A stretch of DNA of 64,000 nt from Planctomycetota bacterium (GCA_963204725.1 CAUJHH010000074.1:33090-97089), one strand, 5' to 3'. Positions 9,241 to 19,215 are shown, numbered from the stretch's first letter. Notes: a model not told the origin generated them from the sequence alone. Program-made: numbers and translations.

Positions 9241-11661
9241 TTACTTGACCCGTAGTTCCAGCACGCCAGTGCTGAGGCTCTCCTGCAGATCGATCGTGAC
9301 GCGGAGCCCGCTGGTCGAGATCGACTGGAAGCGCGCGGTATTGAATGTGTCGCGCTCAACCCCGAATGCGCTGGCACCCGCAGTGCCGCTCGCTTGTACG
9401 GCTCGCCAGGTCTCGCCATCGCGCCACTCGATGCTCCACGCGCGCGGGACGCGGCACTGACCCCGCCCGGTGTCGTCGAACCAGTAGACCGAGACCTCGG
9501 ACAGGCGACGGGGTTCGTCGAACTCCAGCATGATCCACTCGCGCCCCGCGGGCTCGGCGCTCGCGCCGGCGACAGGGCCGGAGCCGGATGTGTGGTTCGC
9601 CACGCCCCCAGCTATCCCCTTGTGGGGCCAGAACGTGAAGCGCGGGATGGAGTGGTCGATGCTGCTGGCGGGCTCGATGCGATCGATCATGGCGAGTGGG
9701 CCATCGCCGTGGCCGACGTAACTCGCGCTGATTGTGACACCCTTTGGCGGCTGCGGGTCCATGAATTGTGCGCTCTCGGGGAGCCAGACGACGAGCGAGC
9801 TGGGGCCTCGGTTGGCCCACATGAAGTACGGTCTCATCACAGCGGCGGCGGGCTCGAAGTCGATCCCGATCCGGTAGAGGGAGTCGTCGGATGGATCACC
9901 GACCGCACGGAGCCCGGTGGCGACGATCGCGGGCGCGCCATCGATGGACTCTTCCTTGAACACTGCGCCGGGAGGGAGGAGCAGCGCGTTGACATCCGCG
10001 GTGTTGTCGATCGATTCCGCGGCGTACACCAGCGGCCCGCGCATGATCGCGACGCGCCCCACGCTCTCCTTCACGCGCGGATCCGCATAGATGCGCCGTG
10101 GCCGCATCGAGACGCTCCACACGAGTTCGAGGTCGCTCCCCGGTTCGACAACGACCCGGTGATAGCCGTCGGGGCCGACAGCTTCGTTCCCCCATTCGGA
10201 GCCGACCGCGCGAACGGCCAGCGTGACCGGGCGCGTTGTCGGGTTCTTTGCGAGGATGCGGAGGTCGCCGCCGAAGGGATAGTTGGTGCGTTGTTCAACG
10301 TGAACACCACGAAGGGAGCCCGATCCGATGTCCAGCTGGCTCTCCATCAGCAAGTTGACGTAGATGGTGTCGCCCTTCGCGGCGTAGACGTACTGCCCGA
10401 GAGAGGCGAAGAAGCGGAGAACATTGGGTGGGCAGCAGGCGCACTCGTACCAGTCGCGCCGGGTGTGGCCGCCCCGGCTTGCGAGCGGGTTGACGTAGAA
10501 GAACTTGGATCCGTCGAGGGACGCGCCGGCGAGGACGGCGTTGTAGAGTGTGCGCTCGAACTGCTCCATGTAGGACGCTTCGCCGGTGAGCAGGAACATG
10601 CGATGGGCCCACATGCAGAGGGCGATGGAGGCGCATGTCTCCTGGTAGGCGGAATGGGTGGGGATGTCATAGGGCTGCGTGAAGCCCTCGTTGCTGGCGC
10701 TCGGGCCGATGCCGCCGGTGACGAAGATGCGCCGCTGGGTGACATCTTCCCAGAGCGCGTGGAGCGCGGGCTGGTAGTCGCCTCGCCCGTGGAGCGCGAG
10801 GTCGGCCATGGCCGAGTACATGTAACCGGCGCGAACAGCGTGCCCCGCGGCTTCGGTCTGCTCGCGCGCCGGGATGTGGTCTTGGGCGTAGTCGCCCCAG
10901 GGCCCGTACATGCTGCCGTCGAGCTTGCGGTGGGGTGTGCCGCGTTGTTCGATGAGAAACTCGGCGAGATCGAGGTACTTCGGATTCGATGTGGCGTCGG
11001 CGAGCTTGACGAGGGCCATCTCGAGTTCCTGGTGGCCGGGGGGCGCGGTGAAGGCGTCCGGGTCGTAGAGCGAGTCGAGATAGTCCGCGCTCCGGATCGC
11101 GACATCGAGCAGCGTGCGCGTGCCGGTGGCCCGGAAGTGGGCGACGCCGGCCTCAATGAGGTGGCCCATGCAGTAGGTCTCGTGGTCCCATTCCTCGCGC
11201 GTGAATCGGTTCTCGATCCCCGCCTTGAGCGTGTAGTACGTGTTGATGTACCCGTCGGGGTATTGGGCCCCGGCGATCGTCGCGATGAGGACGTCGAGAT
11301 CGCTCTCGAGCGCGGCGCGCCGGGCGGCGTCGGGCTCTGTCGCGATCAGGTCGCACCAGCCCTCGATCATCTTGTAGACATCCGAGTCGTTGAAGAGCAG
11401 GCCTTGGTACGCGCCCGGGTTTGGGTCGCCAGCGATCCTGGCCCCGGCTCGCTCGAAATTCGCGATCCGTCCGGTGATGTCGCATTGGTGGCGGTTGGCG
11501 TTCAGCGTGCCCGCACGGATCGCGTCCGTGCGCGGGCCCCAGAACGAGCCGCCGATGGAGACAGAGGTGAAGGGGATCGGCCGAATGGCGTCGTCTGAGG
11601 TGGCGACCGGCGCGAGGGCGACGGATGCGATGATGGCGATACCGGCGTGCGAGCGGTGCAT
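9241..11661 (-). CDS. Glycoside hydrolase family 127, beta-L-arabinofuranosidase-like
   Basis: GH127 enzymes remove beta-L-arabinofuranose from plant or algal glycans. A signal peptide (residues 1-21) predicts export. The family's zinc-cysteine site is visible: ETCA near residue 360 supplies a Glu and a Cys ligand, and ECACCPPN near 430 supplies the Cys pair that includes the cysteine nucleophile known from the bifidobacterial enzyme. The C-terminal quarter is an extra beta-sandwich of F5/8 type (YWFDDTGRGQCRVP). The ATG at 11661 follows AAGGGG by 8 bases and begins a clean signal peptide; an upstream in-frame start at 11736 would add 25 residues without one. The gene follows the GH2 gene after 78 bases, so the two probably form an operon. 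Confidence 0.88.
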   Translation of the reverse strand: MHRSHAGIAIIASVALAPVATSDDAIRPIPFTSVSIGGSFWGPRTDAIRAGTLNANRHQCDITGRIANFERAGARIAGDPNPGAYQGLLFNDSDVYKMIEGWCDLIATEPDAARRAALESDLDVLIATIAGAQYPDGYINTYYTLKAGIENRFTREEWDHETYCMGHLIEAGVAHFRATGTRTLLDVAIRSADYLDSLYDPDAFTAPPGHQELEMALVKLADATSNPKYLDLAEFLIEQRGTPHRKLDGSMYGPWGDYAQDHIPAREQTEAAGHAVRAGYMYSAMADLALHGRGDYQPALHALWEDVTQRRIFVTGGIGPSASNEGFTQPYDIPTHSAYQETCASIALCMWAHRMFLLTGEASYMEQFERTLYNAVLAGASLDGSKFFYVNPLASRGGHTRRDWYECACCPPNVLRFFASLGQYVYAAKGDTIYVNLLMESQLDIGSGSLRGVHVEQRTNYPFGGDLRILAKNPTTRPVTLAVRAVGSEWGNEAVGPDGYHRVVVEPGSDLELVWSVSMRPRRIYADPRVKESVGRVAIMRGPLVYAAESIDNTADVNALLLPPGAVFKEESIDGAPAIVATGLRAVGDPSDDSLYRIGIDFEPAAAVMRPYFMWANRGPSSLVVWLPESAQFMDPQPPKGVTISASYVGHGDGPLAMIDRIEPASSIDHSIPRFTFWPHKGIAGGVANHTSGSGPVAGASAEPAGREWIMLEFDEPRRLSEVSVYWFDDTGRGQCRVPRAWSIEWRDGETWRAVQASGTAGASAFGVERDTFNTARFQSISTSGLRVTIDLQESLSTGVLELRVK

Positions 11662-11739
11662 ATGGAACCCCTTCAGAAAGAGCGATCGCGAGGGCCGGAG
11701 CGTGTCGCCTTGGAGCAGGGAGCTCCCCAAGACCACGGC

Positions 11740-14088
11740 TCACTTCGCAGGGACAATTTCCACGAGGTCGCAGTCGATGTACTGCCCGCCGCGCGTCTGC
11801 TTGCAATGGATCGCGAGCGTGTTGCGTCCCGCGCGGATCGTGCCCGAGGCGGCGGCGTCGAGCGTCACAACGCGATAGCTGGTGGTGTACCCGCTGAGGG
11901 TCGCGACCTTGACGCCGTTGATGTAGACCTCGGCGTCCTCGTCGTGGTGGATGGAGAGGGCGAGATTCCCCACGATCTTGGCTTCGGAATCGAAAGTCCG
12001 GCGCAGCCAGATCTCTCCCGAGTTCCACGCCGTGCCGATGTGGGCACCTGGCGTGCCGTCGGTCCCGAAGCCCGCGGGCCCGCGCTGCCATGATGCGTCG
12101 TCGAATGAGGCATCGGACCATGCGCGCGATTCGGAATCCGGCGCGGGCGTGTCGGTGGTGTACCGCCACGTCGCGCCGGCGCCGGATGAAGCGTTGGCGA
12201 GCAGCGTGCGCACTTGGGGCGGCTTGTCGTAGACCCTGCGCGTCGCCTTGCGCACGTCGTCGGGATTGATCTTCCAGACCTTGCGGTCGTACGTCAGCCA
12301 ACCGTTGACCTCGATCTCCACATCGGTGGTCTGGGTGTAGACGGCGGCACAAAGCCCCTGCCCGATCAGCATGGGGAGCTGCTCGATCATCGCGAGATAC
12401 GCCGCGCCGAGCTCTGCCTTGGAGGCGTAGCTCACGTACCCCCAGTTGTCCTTGCCGACCCAGGTGTGGCCATCAATAGGGAGGCCGAGCCCGCCGAACT
12501 CACCGAGGACCGCGGCTCGCGTCGCTTCGATGCTCGGCATGCCGGGCGCGGGATAGAGGTGGACGTCGCTCACGTCGCCGACACCCATGTCGGTCCAGCC
12601 GCTCGCGTTGTTGACGAGTCGCGTCGGATCGAGCTTCTTCGTGCGATTGACGATCTCCTTGGACCATGCCAGGTCGTTCTGGCCCCATCCCTCGTTCCAC
12701 GGCACCCACATGACGATGCTCGGGTGGTGGCGAAAGTCGTTGATGATCTCTGTCCACTCTTTGAGGAACTGGTCCTTCCACTCCTGCGTCAGCGCGGGAT
12801 TTGAGAACTTGTTCTTGTCGCTTCCCGCGGGCTCATCGCTGAAGAACGGGCTCGGCATGTCCTGCCAGACCATGATGCCGAGCCGGTCGCACCACGTGTA
12901 GAAGCGATCGGACTCGACTTTCACGTGCTTGCGGAGCATGTTCGCGCCCATGCGCTTCGCGGCTTCGATGTCGAACCGCATCGCCTCGTCGCTCGGGGGC
13001 GTGTAGAGCCCGTCCGGCCAGAAGCCTTGGTCGAGAGGCCCGAAGTGGAAAAGCGGCTCGCCGTTGAGCAAGAGGCGCGGCACGCCGTTCTTGTCCTTGC
13101 CGAGTTCCACCTTGCGATAGGCGAAGTACGACTTGGCCTCGTCGATGACCGTGTCGCCCTGCGTGATCCGGACGACAAGGTCATAGAGGAATGGATCGTC
13201 GGGTGTCCACGCGTGCGGATTGGCGAGGACGACGCTTGGCTGTCCCATGCCGCCTTGACACTCGATCACGGCCTCGGCCTCGCCATTCTTCTCGATGAAC
13301 GTGGAGATGGTCATGTCGGGCGTGAACTCGCCGGCGTGCTCGGCGAAGATGTCGATCGCGCCGGTGGTCGGATCGGCCTCGGCGCGGACGCGTGTGATGT
13401 GGACGTCGGAGACGGGCTCGAGCCAGACGGTCTGCCAGATGCCGCTGGTGGGCGTGTACCAGATGCCGTGGGGGTTGAGCCACTGCTTGCCGCGTCCCTG
13501 GCCGCCGGTGTCCGTCGGATCCTGCGCGATCACGACGATCTCATTGTCTCCGGTGCGAAGCCCGTCGGTGATGTCGAACGAGAACGGGTCGTAGCCCCCG
13601 ATGTGCTCGCCGATCTCCTTGCCGTTGATGCGCACGCTGCACCGCCAGTCAACAGCGCCAAAGTGCAGGATCACTCGCTTGCCGCCCCAGCCCTCGGGAA
13701 TCCGGAACGTGCGCCGGTAGTGGATCGTCTGGTCGGGCCGAACGATCTTCCCGACGCCCGAGAGCGCGGACTCCGGCGGGAACGGCACAAGGATCATTCC
13801 TTGTACCTTGTCGGTGCGCGAAGGATCGAGCCCGAGGATCGCATAGTCCCACAGCCCGTTCAGATTCATCCACTCGTCGCGCACGAGCGAGGGGCGGGGG
13901 TATTCGGGCCATGCGTCCTCCGGCGTGACCCTCTCGCCCCACTCGGTCATCAGCTTTCCCGCAACGGGCTTCCATGGTGCGCCTGGCTCCTCGGCGGCGC
14001 ACACCGTCGCGTGGGGCGCGCCGAGCGCGACGGCGAGCAGGAGGCGGCGGGCGAGTTCGGGCGAACGGCGGGAGTGTTCGGAGCGCAT
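11740..14088 (-). CDS. Glycoside hydrolase family 2 (beta-galactosidase/glucuronidase-like), exported
   Basis: This 782-residue secreted glycosidase has a signal peptide (about residues 1-31), an N-terminal sugar-binding jelly roll with YRRTFRIP and HFGAVDW, an Ig-like domain, and a TIM barrel from about residue 300. The acid/base Glu is in PWNEGWGQ and the nucleophile Glu is in LGEFGG, the normal GH2 order. A further beta domain of about 150 residues at the C-terminus (TSYRVVTLDA and preceding strands) is probably carbohydrate-binding. The substrate is uncertain: the adjacent GH127 gene suggests an arabinose-containing glycan. GAGGG lies 9 bases before the ATG. Confidence 0.9.
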   Translation of the reverse strand: MRSEHSRRSPELARRLLLAVALGAPHATVCAAEEPGAPWKPVAGKLMTEWGERVTPEDAWPEYPRPSLVRDEWMNLNGLWDYAILGLDPSRTDKVQGMILVPFPPESALSGVGKIVRPDQTIHYRRTFRIPEGWGGKRVILHFGAVDWRCSVRINGKEIGEHIGGYDPFSFDITDGLRTGDNEIVVIAQDPTDTGGQGRGKQWLNPHGIWYTPTSGIWQTVWLEPVSDVHITRVRAEADPTTGAIDIFAEHAGEFTPDMTISTFIEKNGEAEAVIECQGGMGQPSVVLANPHAWTPDDPFLYDLVVRITQGDTVIDEAKSYFAYRKVELGKDKNGVPRLLLNGEPLFHFGPLDQGFWPDGLYTPPSDEAMRFDIEAAKRMGANMLRKHVKVESDRFYTWCDRLGIMVWQDMPSPFFSDEPAGSDKNKFSNPALTQEWKDQFLKEWTEIINDFRHHPSIVMWVPWNEGWGQNDLAWSKEIVNRTKKLDPTRLVNNASGWTDMGVGDVSDVHLYPAPGMPSIEATRAAVLGEFGGLGLPIDGHTWVGKDNWGYVSYASKAELGAAYLAMIEQLPMLIGQGLCAAVYTQTTDVEIEVNGWLTYDRKVWKINPDDVRKATRRVYDKPPQVRTLLANASSGAGATWRYTTDTPAPDSESRAWSDASFDDASWQRGPAGFGTDGTPGAHIGTAWNSGEIWLRRTFDSEAKIVGNLALSIHHDEDAEVYINGVKVATLSGYTTSYRVVTLDAAASGTIRAGRNTLAIHCKQTRGGQYIDCDLVEIVPAK

Positions 14089-14390
14089 GGCGTGGGCCCT
14101 CAGTGGCGGGGTATCGATCGCGGAGAAGCCAGAGTCTACCGACTCGGCGGACTCGCTCTCGCGCTGGCTTCCAGCTTGGCGCCCATCGACCCTCCCGCGA
14201 CTCCCATTGCCCGAGCGCCGGCCGAATCAATCAGCCGCGGCACCCAAGTTCGGAGAGGGCTCAAGCCGGTTCGTCCCGACTCAGGTCCAAAGCTCCACAG
14301 GTCAAGTGACCGCGGCACGGCCAACCCTTTGCTCTCGCACCCTGCCGGGAAGAGCACGCGGATACTGAGAACACGGCTACCGTATTAGTC
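14089..14390. other. Divergent intergenic region, no gene seen
   Basis: These 302 bases lie between the GH2 gene (minus) and the methyltransferase gene (plus) and should contain both promoters. I found no clear promoter pair, operator palindrome or RNA gene. Long open frames cross it on both strands but lack ribosome binding sites and continue antisense to real genes. Confidence 0.4.
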
Positions 14391-14993
14391 ATGCAGAGCG
14401 CATTCTGGGATCAGCGGTACGCGGGCGATCAACTTGCCTATGGCGATACGCCCAACGACTTTCTCCGGCGGATGGCAGAGCGGCTCCCGAAGAGCGGCCG
14501 AGCGCTCGACATCGGCGCCGGTGAGGGTCGGAACGCGCTGTTTCTGGCTTCGCTCGGCCTGGACGTACTCGCAGTCGATCAGAGCGAGGTCGGGATGCGC
14601 AAGGCGCAGCGGCTCGCAGACGCACGCAACCTCACGCTGCGCGCGCAGGCCGTGAACCTGCAGGACTTCGTTGCCGATGCCGATTGGTTCGGTGTGGTCA
14701 GTTCGATATTCGTGCATCTCCCCGCGCCGCTTCGTGCCGCGGTGCATCATCGCGTCGGCTCGTGGCTGAAGCCGGGCGGGGTGTTCGTGCTCGAGGCGTA
14801 CGCGCCGGACCAGATCGAGCGCGGCACCGGCGGGCCGAAGGATCCGTCGCTTCTTGCCTCTCTTGACGTCATCGTGGGCGAGTTGGACGGGATGATGATC
14901 GAGCACCGGGCGGCCCTCGTGCGAAATGTATCCGAAGGTATGTTCCATACCGGCGAGGCGTCGGTTATTCAGGTCTTCGCGCGGAAGAAGTGA
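14391..14993 (+). CDS. Class I SAM-dependent methyltransferase
   Basis: This 200-residue cytoplasmic methyltransferase has a Rossmann fold. Motif I, ALDIGAGEGRNALFLA, at about residues 38-53 is the SAM-binding loop. Acidic motif VLAVDQSEVGM follows at about 59-69, and the post-motif WLKPGGVFVLEAY is near 123. The pattern is closest to the TehB/thiopurine-type small methyltransferases, but the acceptor cannot be read from the sequence. No Shine-Dalgarno sequence is clear ahead of the ATG. The next gene converges on it. Confidence 0.85.
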   Translation: MQSAFWDQRYAGDQLAYGDTPNDFLRRMAERLPKSGRALDIGAGEGRNALFLASLGLDVLAVDQSEVGMRKAQRLADARNLTLRAQAVNLQDFVADADWFGVVSSIFVHLPAPLRAAVHHRVGSWLKPGGVFVLEAYAPDQIERGTGGPKDPSLLASLDVIVGELDGMMIEHRAALVRNVSEGMFHTGEASVIQVFARKK

Positions 14994-15094
14994 TCGCCGT
15001 GTTGTAGTGACACGCTCAGAGAGAGGTGTCGTCGGCGTCGCGCTCGGGCGCGCAGGCGCGAGGCGATCGCCCTGAACACGTCTTCCGTGTGATC

Positions 15095-16615
15095 TCACTC
15101 CGCCGGCACGCAACGTCCCTTCGACCATGCGCGGAGCGACTCGACGCGCTCGCGCATCGTGACCGAGAGGGGCGGGCTATCGCGCATGATCGCGTCGATG
15201 GAGTCGGTCGTCGGCTCGCGCTTCGCTGCAAAGGCCTCGTGCAACGCCGCGACGATTGCCTGCTCGATCTCCGCGCCGCTGAACCCGGCGCTCGCACGGA
15301 CGAGGCGGGCCAGATCGAATTGTGCCGGCTCGCGAGACCGTTTCTTGAGGTGGACCGCAAGGATCGCGCGGCGTGCATCCTCACTTGGCAGATCAACAAA
15401 GAAGATCTCATCGAACCGACCCTTGCGCATCAGCTCTGGAGGCAGCTCATCGATCGCGTTCGCCGTCGCCACGACAAAGACCGGGGACCGATGCTCCTGC
15501 ATCCACGTGAGCATTGTCGCGAACATGCGTCGCGAGAGGCCGCCGTCGCTGGCCGACGACCCGGAGGCCGAGCCGAGCGCCTTCTCGATCTCGTCGATCC
15601 AGAGAACGGCTGGCGCCATCGCCTCAACCTGTCGGAGGGCGTCGCGCAGACGCCGCTCGCTCTCGCCGACGTACCTGTCGTAGAGCACGCCGGGGTCGAG
15701 TCGCAGCAGGGGGCGCGTCCACGCGGTCGCCACCGCCTTGGCGCAGAGACTCTTGCCCGCGCCCTGCACACCGAGCAGCAGCACACCTCTTGGCGGGGTG
15801 AGCCCGAACCGCGTCGCCTCCTTGCTGAACGCGCCGCTCCGGTCGGCGAGCCATTTTTTGAGGCGATTCATGCCGCCGATCTCGTCCATGCTGGTGGGTG
15901 CTTCGACGAACTCAAGGAGCTCGCCGGAGCCGACGAGGGCCCGCTTGGATGCGATCATGCGCGGGATGTCCGCCGAGTCGAGCTTGCGGTCGTCGGTGAG
16001 GGCCTCGCGGACGACCTGTGTCGCCTGACGCCGCGTGAGGCCCCGCAGGTTCGCGACGACTCGGGCCACGTCACGCTTGCTGACGTTGACCTCGATCGGA
16101 TCGAAGCGATGCTCGTCCTTGACCGTTCTTCGGAGCAGCGTCTCCAGTTCGTCCTCGCCGGGAAAGGAGAGGTCGAATCGCACGCTGTGACGCTCGATGG
16201 TGTCTGGGATCCGCGCGGCGTGGTCGATGAGGATGAGTTGGCCACCGGTGCCTGCGCCATTGCCGCCGATTGCCGGTCCGGTGAGCAGGGCCTCGCGAAG
16301 GGCGCGGAGCGTCTCGGGCTCGCCGAGGCAGTCGGCGAGGTCGAGCATCGCGTAGATGGCCGATTCGAGTTCGCCCCGACGCGCCTCTGCGCTGAATCGC
16401 GCCAGCACGGCGCGGGGGCCGTCGTGGACCGAGCCGGAATCGATCCCGCCCCAATCACGCAGCCCCTGAATCGAACTCCAGACCCGAAGGGGCCGCCCGA
16501 GGCGGTCCGCGGCATCGGCAACGACATCCAGCGCCTCTGCCTCCTCGTGCGTGACGATGCGCACGCACCGATGGCCGGCTTTCAACAGGTTCAGCAAGCG
16601 TGCCACATCGTTCAT
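15095..16615 (-). CDS. AAA+ ATPase, Ycf46-like
   Basis: This is a 506-residue ATPase of the classical AAA group. The N-terminal 240 residues match the degenerate domain of Ycf46-type proteins (KAGHRCVRIVTHEEAEAL at the start). The AAA module follows: Walker A GVQGAGKS near residue 280, Walker B VLWIDEIEKAL near 340, sensor-1 Asn in VVATANAIDELP, and a sensor-2 region with SGAEIEQAIV near 460. Ycf46 homologues are linked to chloroplast and cyanobacterial carbon or stress physiology, but the role in heterotrophs is unknown. GGGAG lies 6 bases before the ATG. The gene stands alone, converging with the methyltransferase and divergent from the subtilase gene. Confidence 0.85.
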   Translation of the reverse strand: MNDVARLLNLLKAGHRCVRIVTHEEAEALDVVADAADRLGRPLRVWSSIQGLRDWGGIDSGSVHDGPRAVLARFSAEARRGELESAIYAMLDLADCLGEPETLRALREALLTGPAIGGNGAGTGGQLILIDHAARIPDTIERHSVRFDLSFPGEDELETLLRRTVKDEHRFDPIEVNVSKRDVARVVANLRGLTRRQATQVVREALTDDRKLDSADIPRMIASKRALVGSGELLEFVEAPTSMDEIGGMNRLKKWLADRSGAFSKEATRFGLTPPRGVLLLGVQGAGKSLCAKAVATAWTRPLLRLDPGVLYDRYVGESERRLRDALRQVEAMAPAVLWIDEIEKALGSASGSSASDGGLSRRMFATMLTWMQEHRSPVFVVATANAIDELPPELMRKGRFDEIFFVDLPSEDARRAILAVHLKKRSREPAQFDLARLVRASAGFSGAEIEQAIVAALHEAFAAKREPTTDSIDAIMRDSPPLSVTMRERVESLRAWSKGRCVPAE

Positions 16616-17220
16616 GGTGACTCCCGATCCAGACTATCAGCCGGAGCGATGGAGCGGAAAGCTGAACCAGATGGATCCGTGCGTATCGGAGGGCTGGCGA
16701 GCCCATTGTGGAGCGGCTGCGGCAAGCGAACCTCACTCGCCGACCCCGACGCTCCACCACACGAGACGGCTTGTCCTTCCGTCGAGCCCGCCCCTGACGG
16801 GGCGCGGCTCGGCATTGTCGGCGCGTGCTTGGCCACAATTGGCCGACGCTGCGGGCGTCCTACGCAATGGTATTCGAGGTCCGAGCTACAGCGGATCGGT
16901 TGCTCGTTCCTTGCGTATGGCTGGAAGCTGCCGTATCCGGGCGGTACCGGCGATTGCGGCGAAACAAACCCTGGAATGGGTGCTCCCTCCAAAGCCATTC
17001 TTCTCTGAACCGACGACCTCGTTCGGGGTGGTTTCGGAGCGCGCTTGGTTGGATGTATTCTGCTGGGGAAACTCAACTTGGGTAAGAATAACACTGGAAT
17101 ATGGGAAATGTTCTCGCCATACTGCACGGCCCAAGATTGCTTGGTGTTTCGAGTTTGGGTGCAGCGGTAGGAGGAGTGTGAGCGGCTGCGTTGGTGCTTT
17201 GGAGGGATGAGGAGAGAGAA
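16616..17220. other. 605-base divergent intergenic region of unassigned content
   Basis: This is the longest gene-free stretch in the window, between the AAA ATPase gene and the subtilase gene. From about 16930 to 17160 the composition is visibly less GC-rich than the flanks. A small hairpin, CGCCCC-TGA-CGGGGCG, lies around 16789-16804. I looked for RNase P RNA, tmRNA and SRP RNA signatures and did not find them. It may hold an unrecognised RNA or long regulatory leaders. Confidence 0.35.
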
Positions 17221-19215
17221 ATGACAGACCGGGTCGTGCTTCGGCGTGCCATGCACATCGCGTGCATGGCCGGGGTCTTGCTTACGGCAAAGAATGCGCT
17301 TGCCGGATGGCCGGATGTCGAGTTTCATGCGGCGACAGAGATGCGCACCGGCGTGGGAAAAGCGACCGAGCGGTTCATGATCGCCGATCCTGACGCGCGA
17401 ACGAGCGACGCGGCAAGGGATAACACCGATCTCATATCGAAAGGCGGCGTTGTTCCCGCGCCGACGCCTGGCTTTCGGGTCACGAGCATTGTGCTCATGA
17501 AGCGGCCGCCGGGACCGCAGCCCCTTCCGGCGATGCTCGCTGGGCTGGATGTGAGTCCCGTTGACGGTCTGTCGGAATGGTCTCGTATCGACGCCGGATC
17601 CGTTGGTGCGGCGGTCGCACTGGCCGATCAGCTCGACCAAGAGCCAGGCGTGGTCAGCGCGTTTGTGGATGTGCAACGGCCGATCGCGCTCCGTGGGCCG
17701 ACGGATCCCGGTTTCCCGCTCCAATGGCATCTTGCGAATGCGGTCTCTCCCGGAGTGGACGTCGGAGCCCAGGACGCATGGGACCGCGGATTCACGGGTG
17801 CAGGTGTGCTGGTTGGTGTGATCGAAGGGGGTTGGCAGACCGATCATCCGGACATTGCTCCGAACTACAACGCGCTGGCCTCCATGCCCGGCGGCTCGAT
17901 CACGAATCACGCGACATCCGTCGCGGGGCTGATCGGCGCAGCGAGAGACAACGGCCTCGGCGGGGTGGGCGTGGCGTACGGCAGCCGCGTGTCGAAGCTG
18001 GTGAACGGGTCGGCGCTCGAGAACACGAACGCGTTCCTGTGGCTGAACGGGCTGCACCACATCAAGAACAACTCGTGGGGGCCGATAGATAACGGGACGC
18101 TCGGGCAGATCACCGCGTTGGAGCGGGACGCGCTCGCTGCGTCGGTGCTCGGCAGGGGCGGCCTCGGCACCGTCTTTGTCTGGGCCGGCGGCAACGGCGC
18201 AGACTCGAAGGATCGCACAGACTATGACCCGTACGCGTCGTCGCGATTCGCGATCTGCGTCGGGGCCATCGACGACGACGACGACAAGTCGTACTACTCC
18301 GAACCGGGATCGTCGCTCATGGTGGTCGCCCACTCTTCCGGAGGCCCCGGCCCGGGAGACGAGCAGATCTACACAACCAAGGGCGGGAGCGCCTACACGA
18401 TGACGTTCGGCGGCACCTCGACCTCCGCGCCGATCGTGGCGGGTGTCGTGGCGATGATGCTGCAGTCCAACCCCTTTCTTTCGTGGCGAGACGTGCAGCA
18501 TGTGCTGGTCAACTCGGCGCGCAAGTGCGATCCGCTGTCGCCGACGTGGGTCGTCAACAACGCTGGATTCGATGTCTCGTACTCGTACGGGTTTGGGGCC
18601 GTCAGGGCGCTCGATGCCGCGATGCTCGCGAAGGTGTGGCACCCGATTCCGCCCGAGCACATCGTGACCTCGGGGACGCGCGTGATCACAACGGCGATCC
18701 CAGACGGCAACGCAAGCGGGCTCACACGGACGCTGACGATCCCCGACGACGTCGTCGTCGAAGCCATTGAGTTGAAGCTCAACGTCACGACCACCTATGT
18801 CGGCGACCTGAACGTCATGCTTCGTTCACCGACCGGGACCGAATCGATTCTGGCAGCGACGCGCACCGACTCGACCGACAACTTCGCGGACACCATTCTC
18901 ACGTCGCGCCGAAACTGGGGCGAACGAGCGGCCGGGACGTGGACGGTCACCATCTCCGATCCGGTCCTGGGCGACCCCGCGGTCTGGCAGACCGCACGCC
19001 TCACGGCGTACGGGTATTGCCCGTCGGACGTGAACCGAGATGGCGTCACCGACGTGCTCGATCTGCTCGACTTCATCGACAGCTTCAGCAGTTGCGCCGG
19101 CGTCAGGGCGCCCTGTTTCGGCATCGGGCCGGCGGCGGCGGACTACAACCGGGATGAGATCGTCGATGTGCTCGATATGCTCGACATGCTCGAGGATTTC
19201 GGGCACGGATGTTGA
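17221..19215 (+). CDS. Secreted S8 subtilase with P domain and GC-type dockerin
   Basis: This 664-residue exported protein has a signal peptide (about residues 1-22), a pro-region, and a kexin-like S8 catalytic domain from about residue 175. His230 (NHATSVAG) and Ser400 (GGTSTSAP) of the triad are present, as is the oxyanion Asn in WAGGNG. The position of the catalytic Asp holds Glu202 (VGVIEGGWQTDHPD), which is unusual. A proprotein-convertase P domain follows at about 490-600. The C-terminal 65 residues are a two-repeat Ca-binding dockerin-like module ending in FGHGC, a divergent member of the family seen on six other proteins here. GAGGAG just before the ATG at 17221 fixes the start. Confidence 0.88.
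   Translation: MTDRVVLRRAMHIACMAGVLLTAKNALAGWPDVEFHAATEMRTGVGKATERFMIADPDARTSDAARDNTDLISKGGVVPAPTPGFRVTSIVLMKRPPGPQPLPAMLAGLDVSPVDGLSEWSRIDAGSVGAAVALADQLDQEPGVVSAFVDVQRPIALRGPTDPGFPLQWHLANAVSPGVDVGAQDAWDRGFTGAGVLVGVIEGGWQTDHPDIAPNYNALASMPGGSITNHATSVAGLIGAARDNGLGGVGVAYGSRVSKLVNGSALENTNAFLWLNGLHHIKNNSWGPIDNGTLGQITALERDALAASVLGRGGLGTVFVWAGGNGADSKDRTDYDPYASSRFAICVGAIDDDDDKSYYSEPGSSLMVVAHSSGGPGPGDEQIYTTKGGSAYTMTFGGTSTSAPIVAGVVAMMLQSNPFLSWRDVQHVLVNSARKCDPLSPTWVVNNAGFDVSYSYGFGAVRALDAAMLAKVWHPIPPEHIVTSGTRVITTAIPDGNASGLTRTLTIPDDVVVEAIELKLNVTTTYVGDLNVMLRSPTGTESILAATRTDSTDNFADTILTSRRNWGERAAGTWTVTISDPVLGDPAVWQTARLTAYGYCPSDVNRDGVTDVLDLLDFIDSFSSCAGVRAPCFGIGPAAADYNRDEIVDVLDMLDMLEDFGHGC

Noticed and set aside
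16612..18660. 682-codon minus-strand frame through the intergenic region and the subtilase gene
   Set aside because: Most of it is antisense to the subtilase and its product is Arg/His-rich with no domain. It does not explain the intergenic region.
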